Source: Lentisphaeria bacterium
GTDB taxonomy: Bacteria; Verrucomicrobiota; Lentisphaeria; Victivallales; UBA1829
Assembly (NCBI GenBank): GCA_003526375.1
Contig: DPDG01000081.1
Span: forward strand, 1 to 26,414
DNA length: 26,414 nucleotides
Direction: 5' to 3'
In this document: positions 15,226-22,531 of the stretch, one piece after another
Numbering within the stretch: the stretch's first letter is position 1
Layout of the letters: each line of letters starts with the position of its first letter
Notes under the pieces: generated by a model
Told to the model about the DNA's origin: nothing
The model's input: the letters and a program-made list of their open reading frames with translations, nothing else
Database searches by the model: none
Translations under genes and position numbers: made by a program

Positions 15226-17017
15226 AAATCAATACCGCATCTGGCGCTCGCCATACAGCAGATTCGGCGGTTTGAACTCGCTTCGCCCGGACGACACCAC
15301 GGATGAGACAGTCACGGCGGTTGATTGTTACACGGATGACGTGCTGAGGGAGATCGCGGAAAACGGGTTCAATGCAATCTGGCTGCACAGTGTTCTTGCC
15401 AATATCACGCATCTGGACATTTTCCCGGAGTTCGGGAAACATGCGGAACTGCATATCAGGAATCTTTCGACTCTGATCAGCCGGGCGGCAAAATACGGGA
15501 TCAGGGTATTTCTCTACTTTCAGCCGGTAAGGAGCGTGGCGGCAGAAAACCGCGAATTCTGGAACCGGCATTCCGAATGCGCAGGACAGCGGGAGAAGGC
15601 GACTGAGCAGGTGCTGGACGCAAATAAGGATCAGTTGATCGACATGATCTGTCTCTGCACTTCCGTTCCGGCGGTAAAGCAATGGATCGCGGACGCTTCG
15701 GCGCAGTTGGCGGAAAAACTGCCGGAGCTCGGCGGCGTGATCCTCATTACAGCCAGCGAATATCCGGGACACTGTTACAGCCACCGCAGGAAAAAAGACG
15801 CGACTCCGTGGACTCCCCTCATCGAATGCCCGCGGTGCAGGGAACGCGAACCGTGGGAAGTCGCGGCGGAACTCGTGAATCTCGTCCATGACGGAATCCG
15901 CAGGCATTCGGACAGGATCGAACTCATCGCATGGAACTGGGGCTGGTCCGGCTGGCTCCCCTCCCCCTGCCGTCCGCTGCTGGAACTTCTGCCGCGCGAC
16001 ATCATTCTCATGGCGGGATGCGAACGCGGCGGCAGAATGGACCTCGCGGAGCATCCGGGCCATAAAATCGACGAATACTCCCTGACCTATTCAGGGCCGT
16101 CCGAACTCTGCCTCGGCGTGCTTGAAGTCGCAGGGGAACTCGGCATGCGCCGCATGACGAAGCTTCAGCTCGGCACGACGCATGAGCTTGCGACCGTCGT
16201 CAACCTGCCTCTGATGAACAGCATCTACCGGAAAGCGGACTGGCACAGAAAACATCCCGACGTCGGCTACATGGGGTGCTGGAACTTCGGCAACATGTTC
16301 AGCGCCAACACACACGGGTTCAATTACTTTCTCCGGCGGGAACGTCCGGACGGCAAGGAGGAAGCGATGCGCGCATTCGCGGAAGATTATTTTCCCGGCT
16401 GCCGAAGCGAACTCCTGCTTCGCGCATGGGATATCTTCGAAAAGGCAATGAAACATATTCCGTTTGCCATCCCGTTTCTCTATAACGGCGTGCATTCCCA
16501 CGCTCTCTCTTATGCGGAAATCTATCGGGCGGAACCTCTGCGCGGGACTCCCGCGGGATGTTCCTACCTGCCGTCTCTCCGGGGAGACGATCTTTCCCCA
16601 AGCTGCACCATGCCCGGACACGAATATTCCCTTGATGAAATCATCTCCGCGCTCGGCAAAATGGGGGTGATCTGGGAGATCGGCGCAGAGCTGATGGAGG
16701 AAGCGCTGGCAAGTTGTCCCGACGACAGAAAAGAACTGGGCAACGCCATTGTCTGCGGCTGTCTGTGGCGAAGTGCGGAGAATGCCTACCGCGCCTACCG
16801 TCTGCGGAAAGAGTGGTCTGATGAAAAAGTTCATGAGATGCGCCGCATCATCCTTGCGGAGCTGGAGACATTGCATAAAGCGCTGCCCCGGGTCGAAAAA
16901 GACCCGCGACTCGGTTATCACGGTGAACCGACCTGCCATATGTTCAATCCGGTTTCGATCCGCGAAAAACAGGATTTACTCAACAGTCGACTAAAACATC
17001 TGAACTCAAACCTCTAA
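15218..17017 (+). CDS. Cytoplasmic glycosidase-like protein, unassigned family
   Basis: 599 residues from ATG 15218. I prefer this start to ATG 15212 because AGGGAA (15205-15210) is 7 bases from it and only one base from the other; either way the gene overlaps the previous stop. No signal peptide. The barrel-like core has NGFNAIWLHSVLANITHLD, GIRVFLYFQPV, then VILITASEYPGHCYS with E181 and a CPRC motif at 204-207, followed by ELIAWNWGWSG. An acidic residue after a strand followed by a Cys cluster recalls VSQND...CxCxxC in the 2771-5476 protein, so both may belong to the alpha-glucuronidase/DUF4838-like group. That link is inference. A degenerate copy of its 3' end lies at 17612-17737. Confidence 0.75.
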   Translation: MNENQYRIWRSPYSRFGGLNSLRPDDTTDETVTAVDCYTDDVLREIAENGFNAIWLHSVLANITHLDIFPEFGKHAELHIRNLSTLISRAAKYGIRVFLYFQPVRSVAAENREFWNRHSECAGQREKATEQVLDANKDQLIDMICLCTSVPAVKQWIADASAQLAEKLPELGGVILITASEYPGHCYSHRRKKDATPWTPLIECPRCREREPWEVAAELVNLVHDGIRRHSDRIELIAWNWGWSGWLPSPCRPLLELLPRDIILMAGCERGGRMDLAEHPGHKIDEYSLTYSGPSELCLGVLEVAGELGMRRMTKLQLGTTHELATVVNLPLMNSIYRKADWHRKHPDVGYMGCWNFGNMFSANTHGFNYFLRRERPDGKEEAMRAFAEDYFPGCRSELLLRAWDIFEKAMKHIPFAIPFLYNGVHSHALSYAEIYRAEPLRGTPAGCSYLPSLRGDDLSPSCTMPGHEYSLDEIISALGKMGVIWEIGAELMEEALASCPDDRKELGNAIVCGCLWRSAENAYRAYRLRKEWSDEKVHEMRRIILAELETLHKALPRVEKDPRLGYHGEPTCHMFNPVSIREKQDLLNSRLKHLNSNL

Positions 17018-17034
17018 AAGGAAGGAAAATCAAA

Positions 17035-17607
17035 ATGAAAACAAAACTTGCACTGCTCCTGCTCGCCGCAGGAAGTCTTCTTTACGCACAGGAAAACAAT
17101 CTCGTCAGGAACGGAAAGATTGATCAGAAGCCATCCAAAACAACGAACGGATTGCCGGTGGGATGTCTTGCTGTCAATGCCCCCGGCTGGGGACACTGGA
17201 ATGCAAAAGGAAGTGAAGGCAAAGTCTGGCAGTTCAATGGAAAAAATGCAGGCTTCGATGATGATTTTGCAATTCTCGTCAAGAACATGAAACAGGGCTG
17301 TGTACTTCAAAGTATTAAAGTGGAGGCGGGAAAAGAGTACACGGTAAAAGCGCTCTGTAAAAAAACGGGAAGCGCAAAAGTAACTCTGACGGTCGGCTGG
17401 CAGAATGAAAAAGGCGGCTGGGCATATCATAAATTCAATCAAAACACAGAGTTTTCCAAGATGCTGAAAGACGGCTGGCATGAAGCGTCAGCAACTGTAA
17501 AGGTTCCGGATGGAGCCCGTTGGCTCGCACTGATGGCAAACATTCAAAATCAAAGCGGTGAAGATGTATGCTGGTTCGATAACTTCATGGTATCTCTTTC
17601 AAAGTAA
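17035..17607 (+). CDS. Secreted stand-alone jelly-roll protein
   Basis: 190 residues. A signal peptide spans 1-18 (KLALLLLAAGSLLYA then Q). The mature part is one domain: NNLVRNGKIDQ, GCVLQSIKVEAGKEYTVKALCKK, KVTLTVGWQNEKGGWAYHKF and VCWFDNFMVSL. It matches the C-terminal domain of the 11235-13022 protein (NLVRNPGFED, GTVLQGIQLEENGVYFLRAKAK, ITLNIGWHDEKGRWNFWG, VLIDDVEVYNL) in order and length, so the two are paralogous. It resembles CBM4/9-like carbohydrate-binding modules, but no catalytic part is present. It probably binds glycan at the cell surface or in the periplasm. It lies 17 bp after the 15218-17017 gene, in the same operon. Confidence 0.8.
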   Translation: MKTKLALLLLAAGSLLYAQENNLVRNGKIDQKPSKTTNGLPVGCLAVNAPGWGHWNAKGSEGKVWQFNGKNAGFDDDFAILVKNMKQGCVLQSIKVEAGKEYTVKALCKKTGSAKVTLTVGWQNEKGGWAYHKFNQNTEFSKMLKDGWHEASATVKVPDGARWLALMANIQNQSGEDVCWFDNFMVSLSK

Positions 17608-17611
17608 ATAA

Positions 17612-17737
17612 TCTTCTCCAATAATAGAAAAGGGTAATGCCATTGCCTGCGGCTGTCTCGACGGAGCGCAGAGAAAGCCTGAAATTGAAACGTTTATCCT
17701 GAAAATCATTCTGCGGATTCAAGAGAAAGGAATATGA
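17612..17737 (+). pseudogene. 3' remnant of a paralogue of the 15218-17017 gene
   Basis: No start codon, but the frame reads GNAIACGCLDGAQRKPEIETFILKIILRIQEKGI and stop (17735-17737). It matches GNAIVCGCLWRSAEN...MRRIILAELETL near the end of the 15218-17017 protein. At DNA level 17632-17658 matches 16738-16764 at 24 of 27 bases; two of the three changes are silent and the third gives Val to Ala. The stop overlaps ATG 17734 of the next gene as ATGA, which suggests that an intact paralogue once preceded that gene in the operon. Confidence 0.65.
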
Positions 17738-18909
17738 TGAATACAGAAAAGGTCCGTTTCGGGATTATCGGCATCGGCAATATGGGCTCGGTGCATGTCC
17801 GTCATATCGAAGAACTCCATAACACCGAACTCGTTGCGGTCTGTGACATAAATCCGGCAGCCTTCGACCGGATCGCCCCGGACACGCGCAAGCACATCCG
17901 CTGTTACACCGCCGCGGAGGAGATCTGCAGCGATCCGGAAGTGGAGGCGCTGATCATTGCCGTTCCGCACTATTTCCACCCGGATCTGGCGATTCTGGCA
18001 ATGGAGCACGGCAAACATGTGATCGTGGAAAAACCCATCGCCGTCCACAAGGCGGAGGCCGAGCGCCTGATACGCGAATCGGAAAAACACCCGGAACTGG
18101 TAAGGAGTCTGATGTTCAACCAGCGGACCATGCCCGCGCACAGGCGGCTCAAACAGCTCATTGACAGCGGCGAACTCGGCAGAATCCGCCGAATCAACTG
18201 GACCATTACCGACTGGTTCCGCAGCCAGCCTTATTACGATTCCGGCGACTGGCGCGCGTCCTGGTCCGGCGAAGGCGGAGGAGTGCTTTTGAATCAGTGT
18301 CCGCACCAGCTGGACCTGATGCAATGGTTTTTCGGGATGCCCGTCCGGGTCCGTGCCGCCGTCTCGCTGGGAAAATACCACGAGATAGAGGTCGAAGACG
18401 AAGTGAACGCGTATCTGGAATATGCCGACGGCATGGTCGGGAATTTCATTACGACGACCGGTGAAGCGCCGGGAACAAACCGGCTGGAAATCGCCTGCGA
18501 ACGAGGACGCGTGATTCTGGAAAAAAATAAAATCACGTTCAACCGCAATGAAGTGGAAACCTCTGTCTACTCCAGAACTGCCTCGGCGGATTTCGGGGCT
18601 CCGCCATACTGGGAATGCGATATCCCGTTTGACCCGGAACCGCGCCCGCCTCATCGGATCGTCATTGAAAATGTGGCGGAGGCGATTCGTAACGGAGCCG
18701 GGCTGATCGCGCCGATGGCGGAAGGCATCCGCAGTCTGGAGCTGGGCAACGCCATGCTGCTCTCCGGCTTGAAAGACAAGACGGTCACGCTGCCGATGGA
18801 TGCGGCAGAATATGCGGAGCTTCTGGATTCTCTGGTGAAAAACTCAAAACCGCGCATTCCGCGGCAAGCCCGCAAAAGCAGCAGCGCCGGATTTGAAAAA
18901 TCATTCTGA
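17734..18909 (+). CDS. Gfo/Idh/MocA-family NAD(P)-dependent oxidoreductase
   Basis: 391 residues, cytoplasmic. The Rossmann motif GIGNMG is at residues 13-18 (RFGIIGIGNMGSVHVRHIEE), followed by ELVAVCDINP and the hallmark EKPIAVH at 99-105 with the conserved Lys100. The second half is the family's alpha/beta substrate domain (GGGVLLNQCPHQLDLMQWFFG, with the conserved HQLDLMQW-type segment). Such enzymes oxidise or reduce sugar or cyclitol hydroxyls. Together with the isomerase-like gene 18 bp downstream, it probably converts the sugar released by the cassette 2 glycosidases. Start: AAAGGA is close to ATG 17734; ATG 17737 is an equally good start. The exact substrate is not readable. Confidence 0.92.
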   Translation: MMNTEKVRFGIIGIGNMGSVHVRHIEELHNTELVAVCDINPAAFDRIAPDTRKHIRCYTAAEEICSDPEVEALIIAVPHYFHPDLAILAMEHGKHVIVEKPIAVHKAEAERLIRESEKHPELVRSLMFNQRTMPAHRRLKQLIDSGELGRIRRINWTITDWFRSQPYYDSGDWRASWSGEGGGVLLNQCPHQLDLMQWFFGMPVRVRAAVSLGKYHEIEVEDEVNAYLEYADGMVGNFITTTGEAPGTNRLEIACERGRVILEKNKITFNRNEVETSVYSRTASADFGAPPYWECDIPFDPEPRPPHRIVIENVAEAIRNGAGLIAPMAEGIRSLELGNAMLLSGLKDKTVTLPMDAAEYAELLDSLVKNSKPRIPRQARKSSSAGFEKSF

Positions 18910-18927
18910 AAACCGGAGGAGCAGACA

Positions 18928-19851
18928 ATGTTTTTAACAGGTTTCACAGATGAAGCCGGAAGCGATTTTGCGGTGCAGCTCAAAGCAACGCGGGAACTCG
19001 GCTGGAAATTCATGGAAAGCCGGGGAATCAACGGCAAAAACCTTGCAACACTGACCGAGGGAGAATTCGAAACGGTGGCGGAACAACTCCATACAGCCGG
19101 GATCGCCATCAACTGCTACGGCAGCGCCGTCGCCAACGGCGGGAAATCCCCTCGCAGTGAAGCAGATATCCGGGCATCCTATGACGAACTGCTCCGTGTC
19201 CTGCCCCGGATGCGGGAACTGAAGATCAGACTCCTCCGCGGCATGAGCTTCCGGCCGGTGGAAAATGAAGCGCCGGACAGCCCGGAACTGGAAGAAATCA
19301 TCTTCCGCCATGTCCGCCGTTTTGTGGAAATGTGTGCGGAGTACGGAGTCATTTACGGACACGAAAACTGCACGAATTACGGCGGGCTTTCCCATCTGCA
19401 CACTCTGAAACTGCTGGAAAAGGTCAACCACCCGAATCTGAAACTGATCTTCGATACGGGCAACCCCACATTCACATACAGGCACATCGGGCAGGCGCCC
19501 TACCCGCTTCAGTCCTCATGGGAATTTTACCGGAACGTCCGGGAACACATCATTTATGTACACATCAAAGACAGTATCGCGCTGCCTGAGCCTGACGGCG
19601 CTGCGGCAAAAATGAAATTCACTTTTGCCGGCGACGGCACCGGAGATGTCCGTGCAATCATCACGGATCTGCGCCGCACGGGGTATGACGGAGGTTTTTC
19701 CATTGAGCCGCATCTCGGCGCGGAAGCGCAGGAAAGCCTGAAACTGCCGGAAGGAGCAGATGTCCGTTATGAAAATTATGTGGAATACGGACGCCGCTTT
19801 GAAAAACTTCTGAAGGAATGCGGCTGGCAATCTGAAATATCCACGGTATGA
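18928..19851 (+). CDS. Sugar phosphate isomerase/epimerase-type TIM barrel
   Basis: 307 residues, cytoplasmic, of the xylose-isomerase-like barrel family (AP_endonuc_2). It begins FLTGFTDEAGSDFAVQLKATRELGWKFMESRG. The four metal-binding positions expected for the family are present: E146 (YGHENC), D176 (IFDTGNP), H212 (YVHIKDS) and E260 (SIEPHLG). Members such as tagatose or allulose epimerases, IolE and IolI move carbonyl or hydroxyl positions in sugars and inositols. The pairing with a Gfo/Idh/MocA oxidoreductase is common in sugar and cyclitol catabolism. Start: GGAGGA about seven bases upstream. It is the last gene of cassette 2; I see no strong terminator in the 216 bp that follow. Confidence 0.9.
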   Translation: MFLTGFTDEAGSDFAVQLKATRELGWKFMESRGINGKNLATLTEGEFETVAEQLHTAGIAINCYGSAVANGGKSPRSEADIRASYDELLRVLPRMRELKIRLLRGMSFRPVENEAPDSPELEEIIFRHVRRFVEMCAEYGVIYGHENCTNYGGLSHLHTLKLLEKVNHPNLKLIFDTGNPTFTYRHIGQAPYPLQSSWEFYRNVREHIIYVHIKDSIALPEPDGAAAKMKFTFAGDGTGDVRAIITDLRRTGYDGGFSIEPHLGAEAQESLKLPEGADVRYENYVEYGRRFEKLLKECGWQSEISTV

Positions 19852-20012
19852 AGTTCCCTCCGTTCAGTGACTGAAAAACGAGTGACTGTACCGGATCTGA
19901 GGTATCGGAACCGGCAAAGCATTGCTGCTGTTCCGCATAGAATCCGGCTTCAGCCAATCGTCTCTTTTCTGTCATTTTATCAAAAAAATCAGATTTTTTC
20001 AGAATCAGGGGG

Positions 20013-20040
20013 TTGACAATACGGGATTTTTGTTTATAAT
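20013..20040 (+). promoter_or_regulatory. Consensus sigma70 promoter of cassette 3
   Basis: TTGACA (20013-20018), a 16-bp spacer and TATAAT (20035-20040). It lies in the 216-bp gap 19852-20067. The rest of this gap shows only weak inverted repeats. Confidence 0.88.
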
Positions 20041-20043
20041 ATT

Positions 20044-20059
20044 GATTAAGCGCTTAATC
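20044..20059. promoter_or_regulatory. Perfect 16-bp palindrome, operator of the cassette 3 LacI regulator
   Basis: GATTAAGCGCTTAATC is a perfect palindrome starting 4 bp after the -10 box, so it covers the transcription start. The size, symmetry and central CG match LacI-family operators. I found no second copy in the window. Confidence 0.8.
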
Positions 20060-20067
20060 GTAATATA

Positions 20068-21111
20068 ATGAGAAGGTCAATGCAGACATTGGAAAACAAT
20101 AAAGTCAGACTGGTGGACATTGCCCGGGAAGTGAATGTTTCCGCGGCGCTGGTGTCGAAAGTGCTGAACGGCAACAGCGGCAATATCCGGGTCAGCCCGG
20201 AAAAGGCGGAGATGATCCGCAAGACCGCCAGAAAGATGAATTACACACCGAACATCAACGCGCGGGCGCTGGCGGGTCAGAGCACGAAAGTAATCGGAAT
20301 CCTGATTGACTCCAAAGCGCCGACGGTTGCGTTCCGCCTGCTTGCCGAGATTGAGCATGAAGCCACTCTGCACGGCTATCGGACGCTGATCGGGGAAGCG
20401 CATGACAGTGTGGAGAATCTCTATGAAACTTATCAGCATCTCCGCCAGCATGGAGTGGACGGCGTCATCTGCATCTCCCATGATTACCCGGGAGAAAATG
20501 AAAAACTGGAAAAATATTTCAGCGACTGCGGCCCGATCGTTTTTCTTGGACAGCCGGAGATCAGAAATCACTCCCACATCATTCTTGAGATAGATTCGGG
20601 CATCCGGGACGCTGTCCGATATCTCAGGGAGAGCGGCAGGAAACGGATCGCAATGCTGGCAGACCGGAATATGGCGTATTATTCCTCTCAGGATAGAATC
20701 AAAGGCTTCCTAAGCGTTTTGCCGGACAGCAGGGAAATGCTTCTTTCTTTCACTTATCACAACAATGCTTCAACTATGCGGGAAGAATTACGGCACATAA
20801 TCAAGAAATTTATTCTGCCGCAGCAGATTGACGCGATTCTCGCAACCAACGACATCACGGCGCTGATACTGACAGGGGAGTTGAATGCAGCCGGTTTAAA
20901 AATTCCGGAGGAGATTGCCGTCATCGGCCATGACAATGAATTTTTTTCGGAATGCTGTCCTCTCCCGATTACAACGATCGACGAAAATAACGCAGTCACG
21001 GCGGCATCCTCCGTCAAAATGCTTCTGGATATCATGGCTGAAAATCCGAAATGCCGTGCTACTCGCAGGATCACGGTCAAACCGGAACTCATTATCCGGA
21101 AGACAACATGA
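20068..21111 (+). CDS. LacI-family transcriptional regulator (cassette 3)
   Basis: 347 residues from ATG 20068. ATG 20080 (QTLENNKVRL) is also possible, with AGAAGG three bases before it, while ATG 20068 has no ribosome binding site. The helix-turn-helix reads VRLVDIAREVNVSAALVSKVLNGNSGNIRVSPEKAEMIRKTARKMNYTPNINARALAGQST, and the sensor domain follows with VIGILIDSKAPTVAF, LRQHGVDGVICIS, ESGRKRIAMLADRN and IPEEIAVIGHDNEFFSECCPLPITTIDEN, the last with the usual D-N-x-F pattern. It is a sugar-responsive repressor by family, and the 16-bp palindrome over its own transcription start implies autoregulation. The pseudopilin gene follows after 53 bp. Confidence 0.93.
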   Translation: MRRSMQTLENNKVRLVDIAREVNVSAALVSKVLNGNSGNIRVSPEKAEMIRKTARKMNYTPNINARALAGQSTKVIGILIDSKAPTVAFRLLAEIEHEATLHGYRTLIGEAHDSVENLYETYQHLRQHGVDGVICISHDYPGENEKLEKYFSDCGPIVFLGQPEIRNHSHIILEIDSGIRDAVRYLRESGRKRIAMLADRNMAYYSSQDRIKGFLSVLPDSREMLLSFTYHNNASTMREELRHIIKKFILPQQIDAILATNDITALILTGELNAAGLKIPEEIAVIGHDNEFFSECCPLPITTIDENNAVTAASSVKMLLDIMAENPKCRATRRITVKPELIIRKTT

Positions 21112-21164
21112 AAAAGCAATCAAAATACAAAGATAAAAACAGATCAGGAACAATGGAGGTTTCA

Positions 21165-21932
21165 ATGCAAAAGAGAGGTTTCACCCTTATAGAACTCTTA
21201 ATCGTAATATCGATCATCGCAATCCTCGCTGGTATGCTGTTGCCGGCGTTGAATAAGGCAAAACAGAAAGCCCGAACGAGTCAATGTATCAGCAATCAGA
21301 AATCAATCGGTCTGTCTTTTGTCATGTATGCCACCGATAATAATGATTGGATGGTTCCAGTAGAACAGCCTGGCTTTGCTCACCCTGCCTGGTTCTACCA
21401 TTTGGCTCCTTATTTCATCAAAGAGAATATTACAAAGGAAATTGCAAACAACAATGAATCTCTCCTTGCCAAAGGAAAAATCCTTGTATGCCCAGAAAAG
21501 ACATCTCGCTCAACAAAGCCGGAAGAAGTGAGACTTTCGGGATATCTGGGAACGAATTACATGTGGCATTCCCTATTGGGTGTATATAATTCCAGGAATG
21601 AAAATTCCTGGTTAGATGAAGCGAATAAGTGCAGTTACCGCCGCAAACTTACCAATGCCAAACATCCCTCATCCGCACTGGTAATGATTGATGGACGAAC
21701 TATGACAGCATGGGGAGGCAGCTGGTATTTTTATTATGTGAAAGATTCATTCACAAAAAGCTTTATCGCCACACGGCATGGCGGCATGGACAACGGCTTA
21801 TATGCAGATGGGCATATTAAGACGAAAAACTATCGCTTAATGAGTCTTAAAGATCATACAATAGAAGTCTATTTTGGATATCAGAATGCCTATAGCGGTC
21901 AGGCGTCTGCATATGGGATTAACTGGCAGTAA
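21165..21932 (+). CDS. Type IV pseudopilin-like protein (cassette 3)
   Basis: 255 residues from ATG 21165, chosen because GGAGG (21155-21159) lies five bases upstream. A longer form from ATG 21108, overlapping the regulator stop as ATGA, would add a 19-residue basic leader. The motif is QKRG|FTLIELLIVISIIAILAGMLLPALNKAKQKAR, with the canonical Gly before the cleavage point, unlike the other two copies. It also keeps a complete H-X9-DG box (HGGMDNGLYADGHI). The globular part includes ILVCPEKTSRSTKPEEVRLSGYLGTNYMWHSLLG. It is probably exported and anchored by its N-terminal helix. It is the second gene of cassette 3, whose codons are richer in A and T than those of cassette 2. Confidence 0.9.
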   Translation: MQKRGFTLIELLIVISIIAILAGMLLPALNKAKQKARTSQCISNQKSIGLSFVMYATDNNDWMVPVEQPGFAHPAWFYHLAPYFIKENITKEIANNNESLLAKGKILVCPEKTSRSTKPEEVRLSGYLGTNYMWHSLLGVYNSRNENSWLDEANKCSYRRKLTNAKHPSSALVMIDGRTMTAWGGSWYFYYVKDSFTKSFIATRHGGMDNGLYADGHIKTKNYRLMSLKDHTIEVYFGYQNAYSGQASAYGINWQ

Positions 21933-21969
21933 AACAACAATTTTAACAACAAACCAAGGAGTTCGTAAA

Positions 21970-22488
21970 ATGAAATTCATACGTATCAGCCCCGCAGCGC
22001 TTCTCTGTGGAGCAGGAATCATGTTCGGAATCGAAGCAGCAGGAAATGAAAAAATCACCGAATCTTTTGACAAGCAGCAAAATCAGAATCTCTGGCTGGT
22101 TCCGGCTTTCAAAATACTGCCGGACGGTGGCATCAACAATTCAGGTTGTTTATTTACAGACAAGACTGAATCAGGAAAAATGCAGATTGCAACTTATACT
22201 CTCCATCTGAAGCCCAATACAAAATACCGTGCAACAGTCTGCTACAAGGCTGAAAACCTGAAAGATGGCAATGGTTCCAAACTATTCTGTATTGAGTTCA
22301 CCAACAAAGGAAAATACGTCAATGGCGCATATTACTACAAACCGATCATGGAAGGGAAATGGAATAAGATTGACTTGGAATTCACTTCCCCCGCTGAGTT
22401 CAACGAAGCTTGTGCCGGTTTCTTTCTCCCCAAAAATGCTGCCGGTAAAATCTGGTGGGATAATTTCTCTATTGAACCAGTCAAATAA
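21970..22488 (+). CDS. Secreted stand-alone jelly-roll protein (cassette 3)
   Basis: 172 residues from ATG 21970, chosen because AAGGAG (21956-21961) lies 8 bases upstream. A longer in-frame reading from 21874 would run back into the pseudopilin gene. The N-terminus is a signal peptide (KFIRISPAALLCGAGIMFGIEAAG). The single mature domain reads ITESFDKQQNQNLWLVP, LHLKPNTKYRATVCYKAENLKD, KLFCIEFTNKGKY and AAGKIWWDNFSIEP. It is a close paralogue of residues about 40-185 of the next protein (for example YRATIRYKAEKLKD and ATGKVWWDNFSIEP). It is a carbohydrate-binding-like module without an enzyme, placed 37 bp after the pseudopilin gene. Confidence 0.8.
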   Translation: MKFIRISPAALLCGAGIMFGIEAAGNEKITESFDKQQNQNLWLVPAFKILPDGGINNSGCLFTDKTESGKMQIATYTLHLKPNTKYRATVCYKAENLKDGNGSKLFCIEFTNKGKYVNGAYYYKPIMEGKWNKIDLEFTSPAEFNEACAGFFLPKNAAGKIWWDNFSIEPVK

Positions 22489-22531
22489 TCACCGTCAGTT
22501 CAATACAGATTAAAAAGAGGATTTTATTTTC

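Noticed and set aside
15203..16063. Minus-strand ORF (286 residues) opposite the 15218-17017 gene
   Set aside because: Antisense shadow with no motif, crossing two well-supported plus-strand genes.
17688..17695. Third AAACGTTT, upstream of the oxidoreductase gene
   Set aside because: It lies in the gene remnant, lacks the AGAC flank of the two good sites, and an 8-mer like this is expected about 0.4 times by chance in the window.
19852..20012. Terminator after cassette 2
   Set aside because: Only weak interrupted stems (CGGAAC with GTTCCG) and no T tract directly after them.
21051..21164. Upstream extension of the cassette 3 pseudopilin frame into the regulator gene
   Set aside because: The GGAGG site fixes ATG 21165; the first part of the extension overlaps the regulator gene in another frame.
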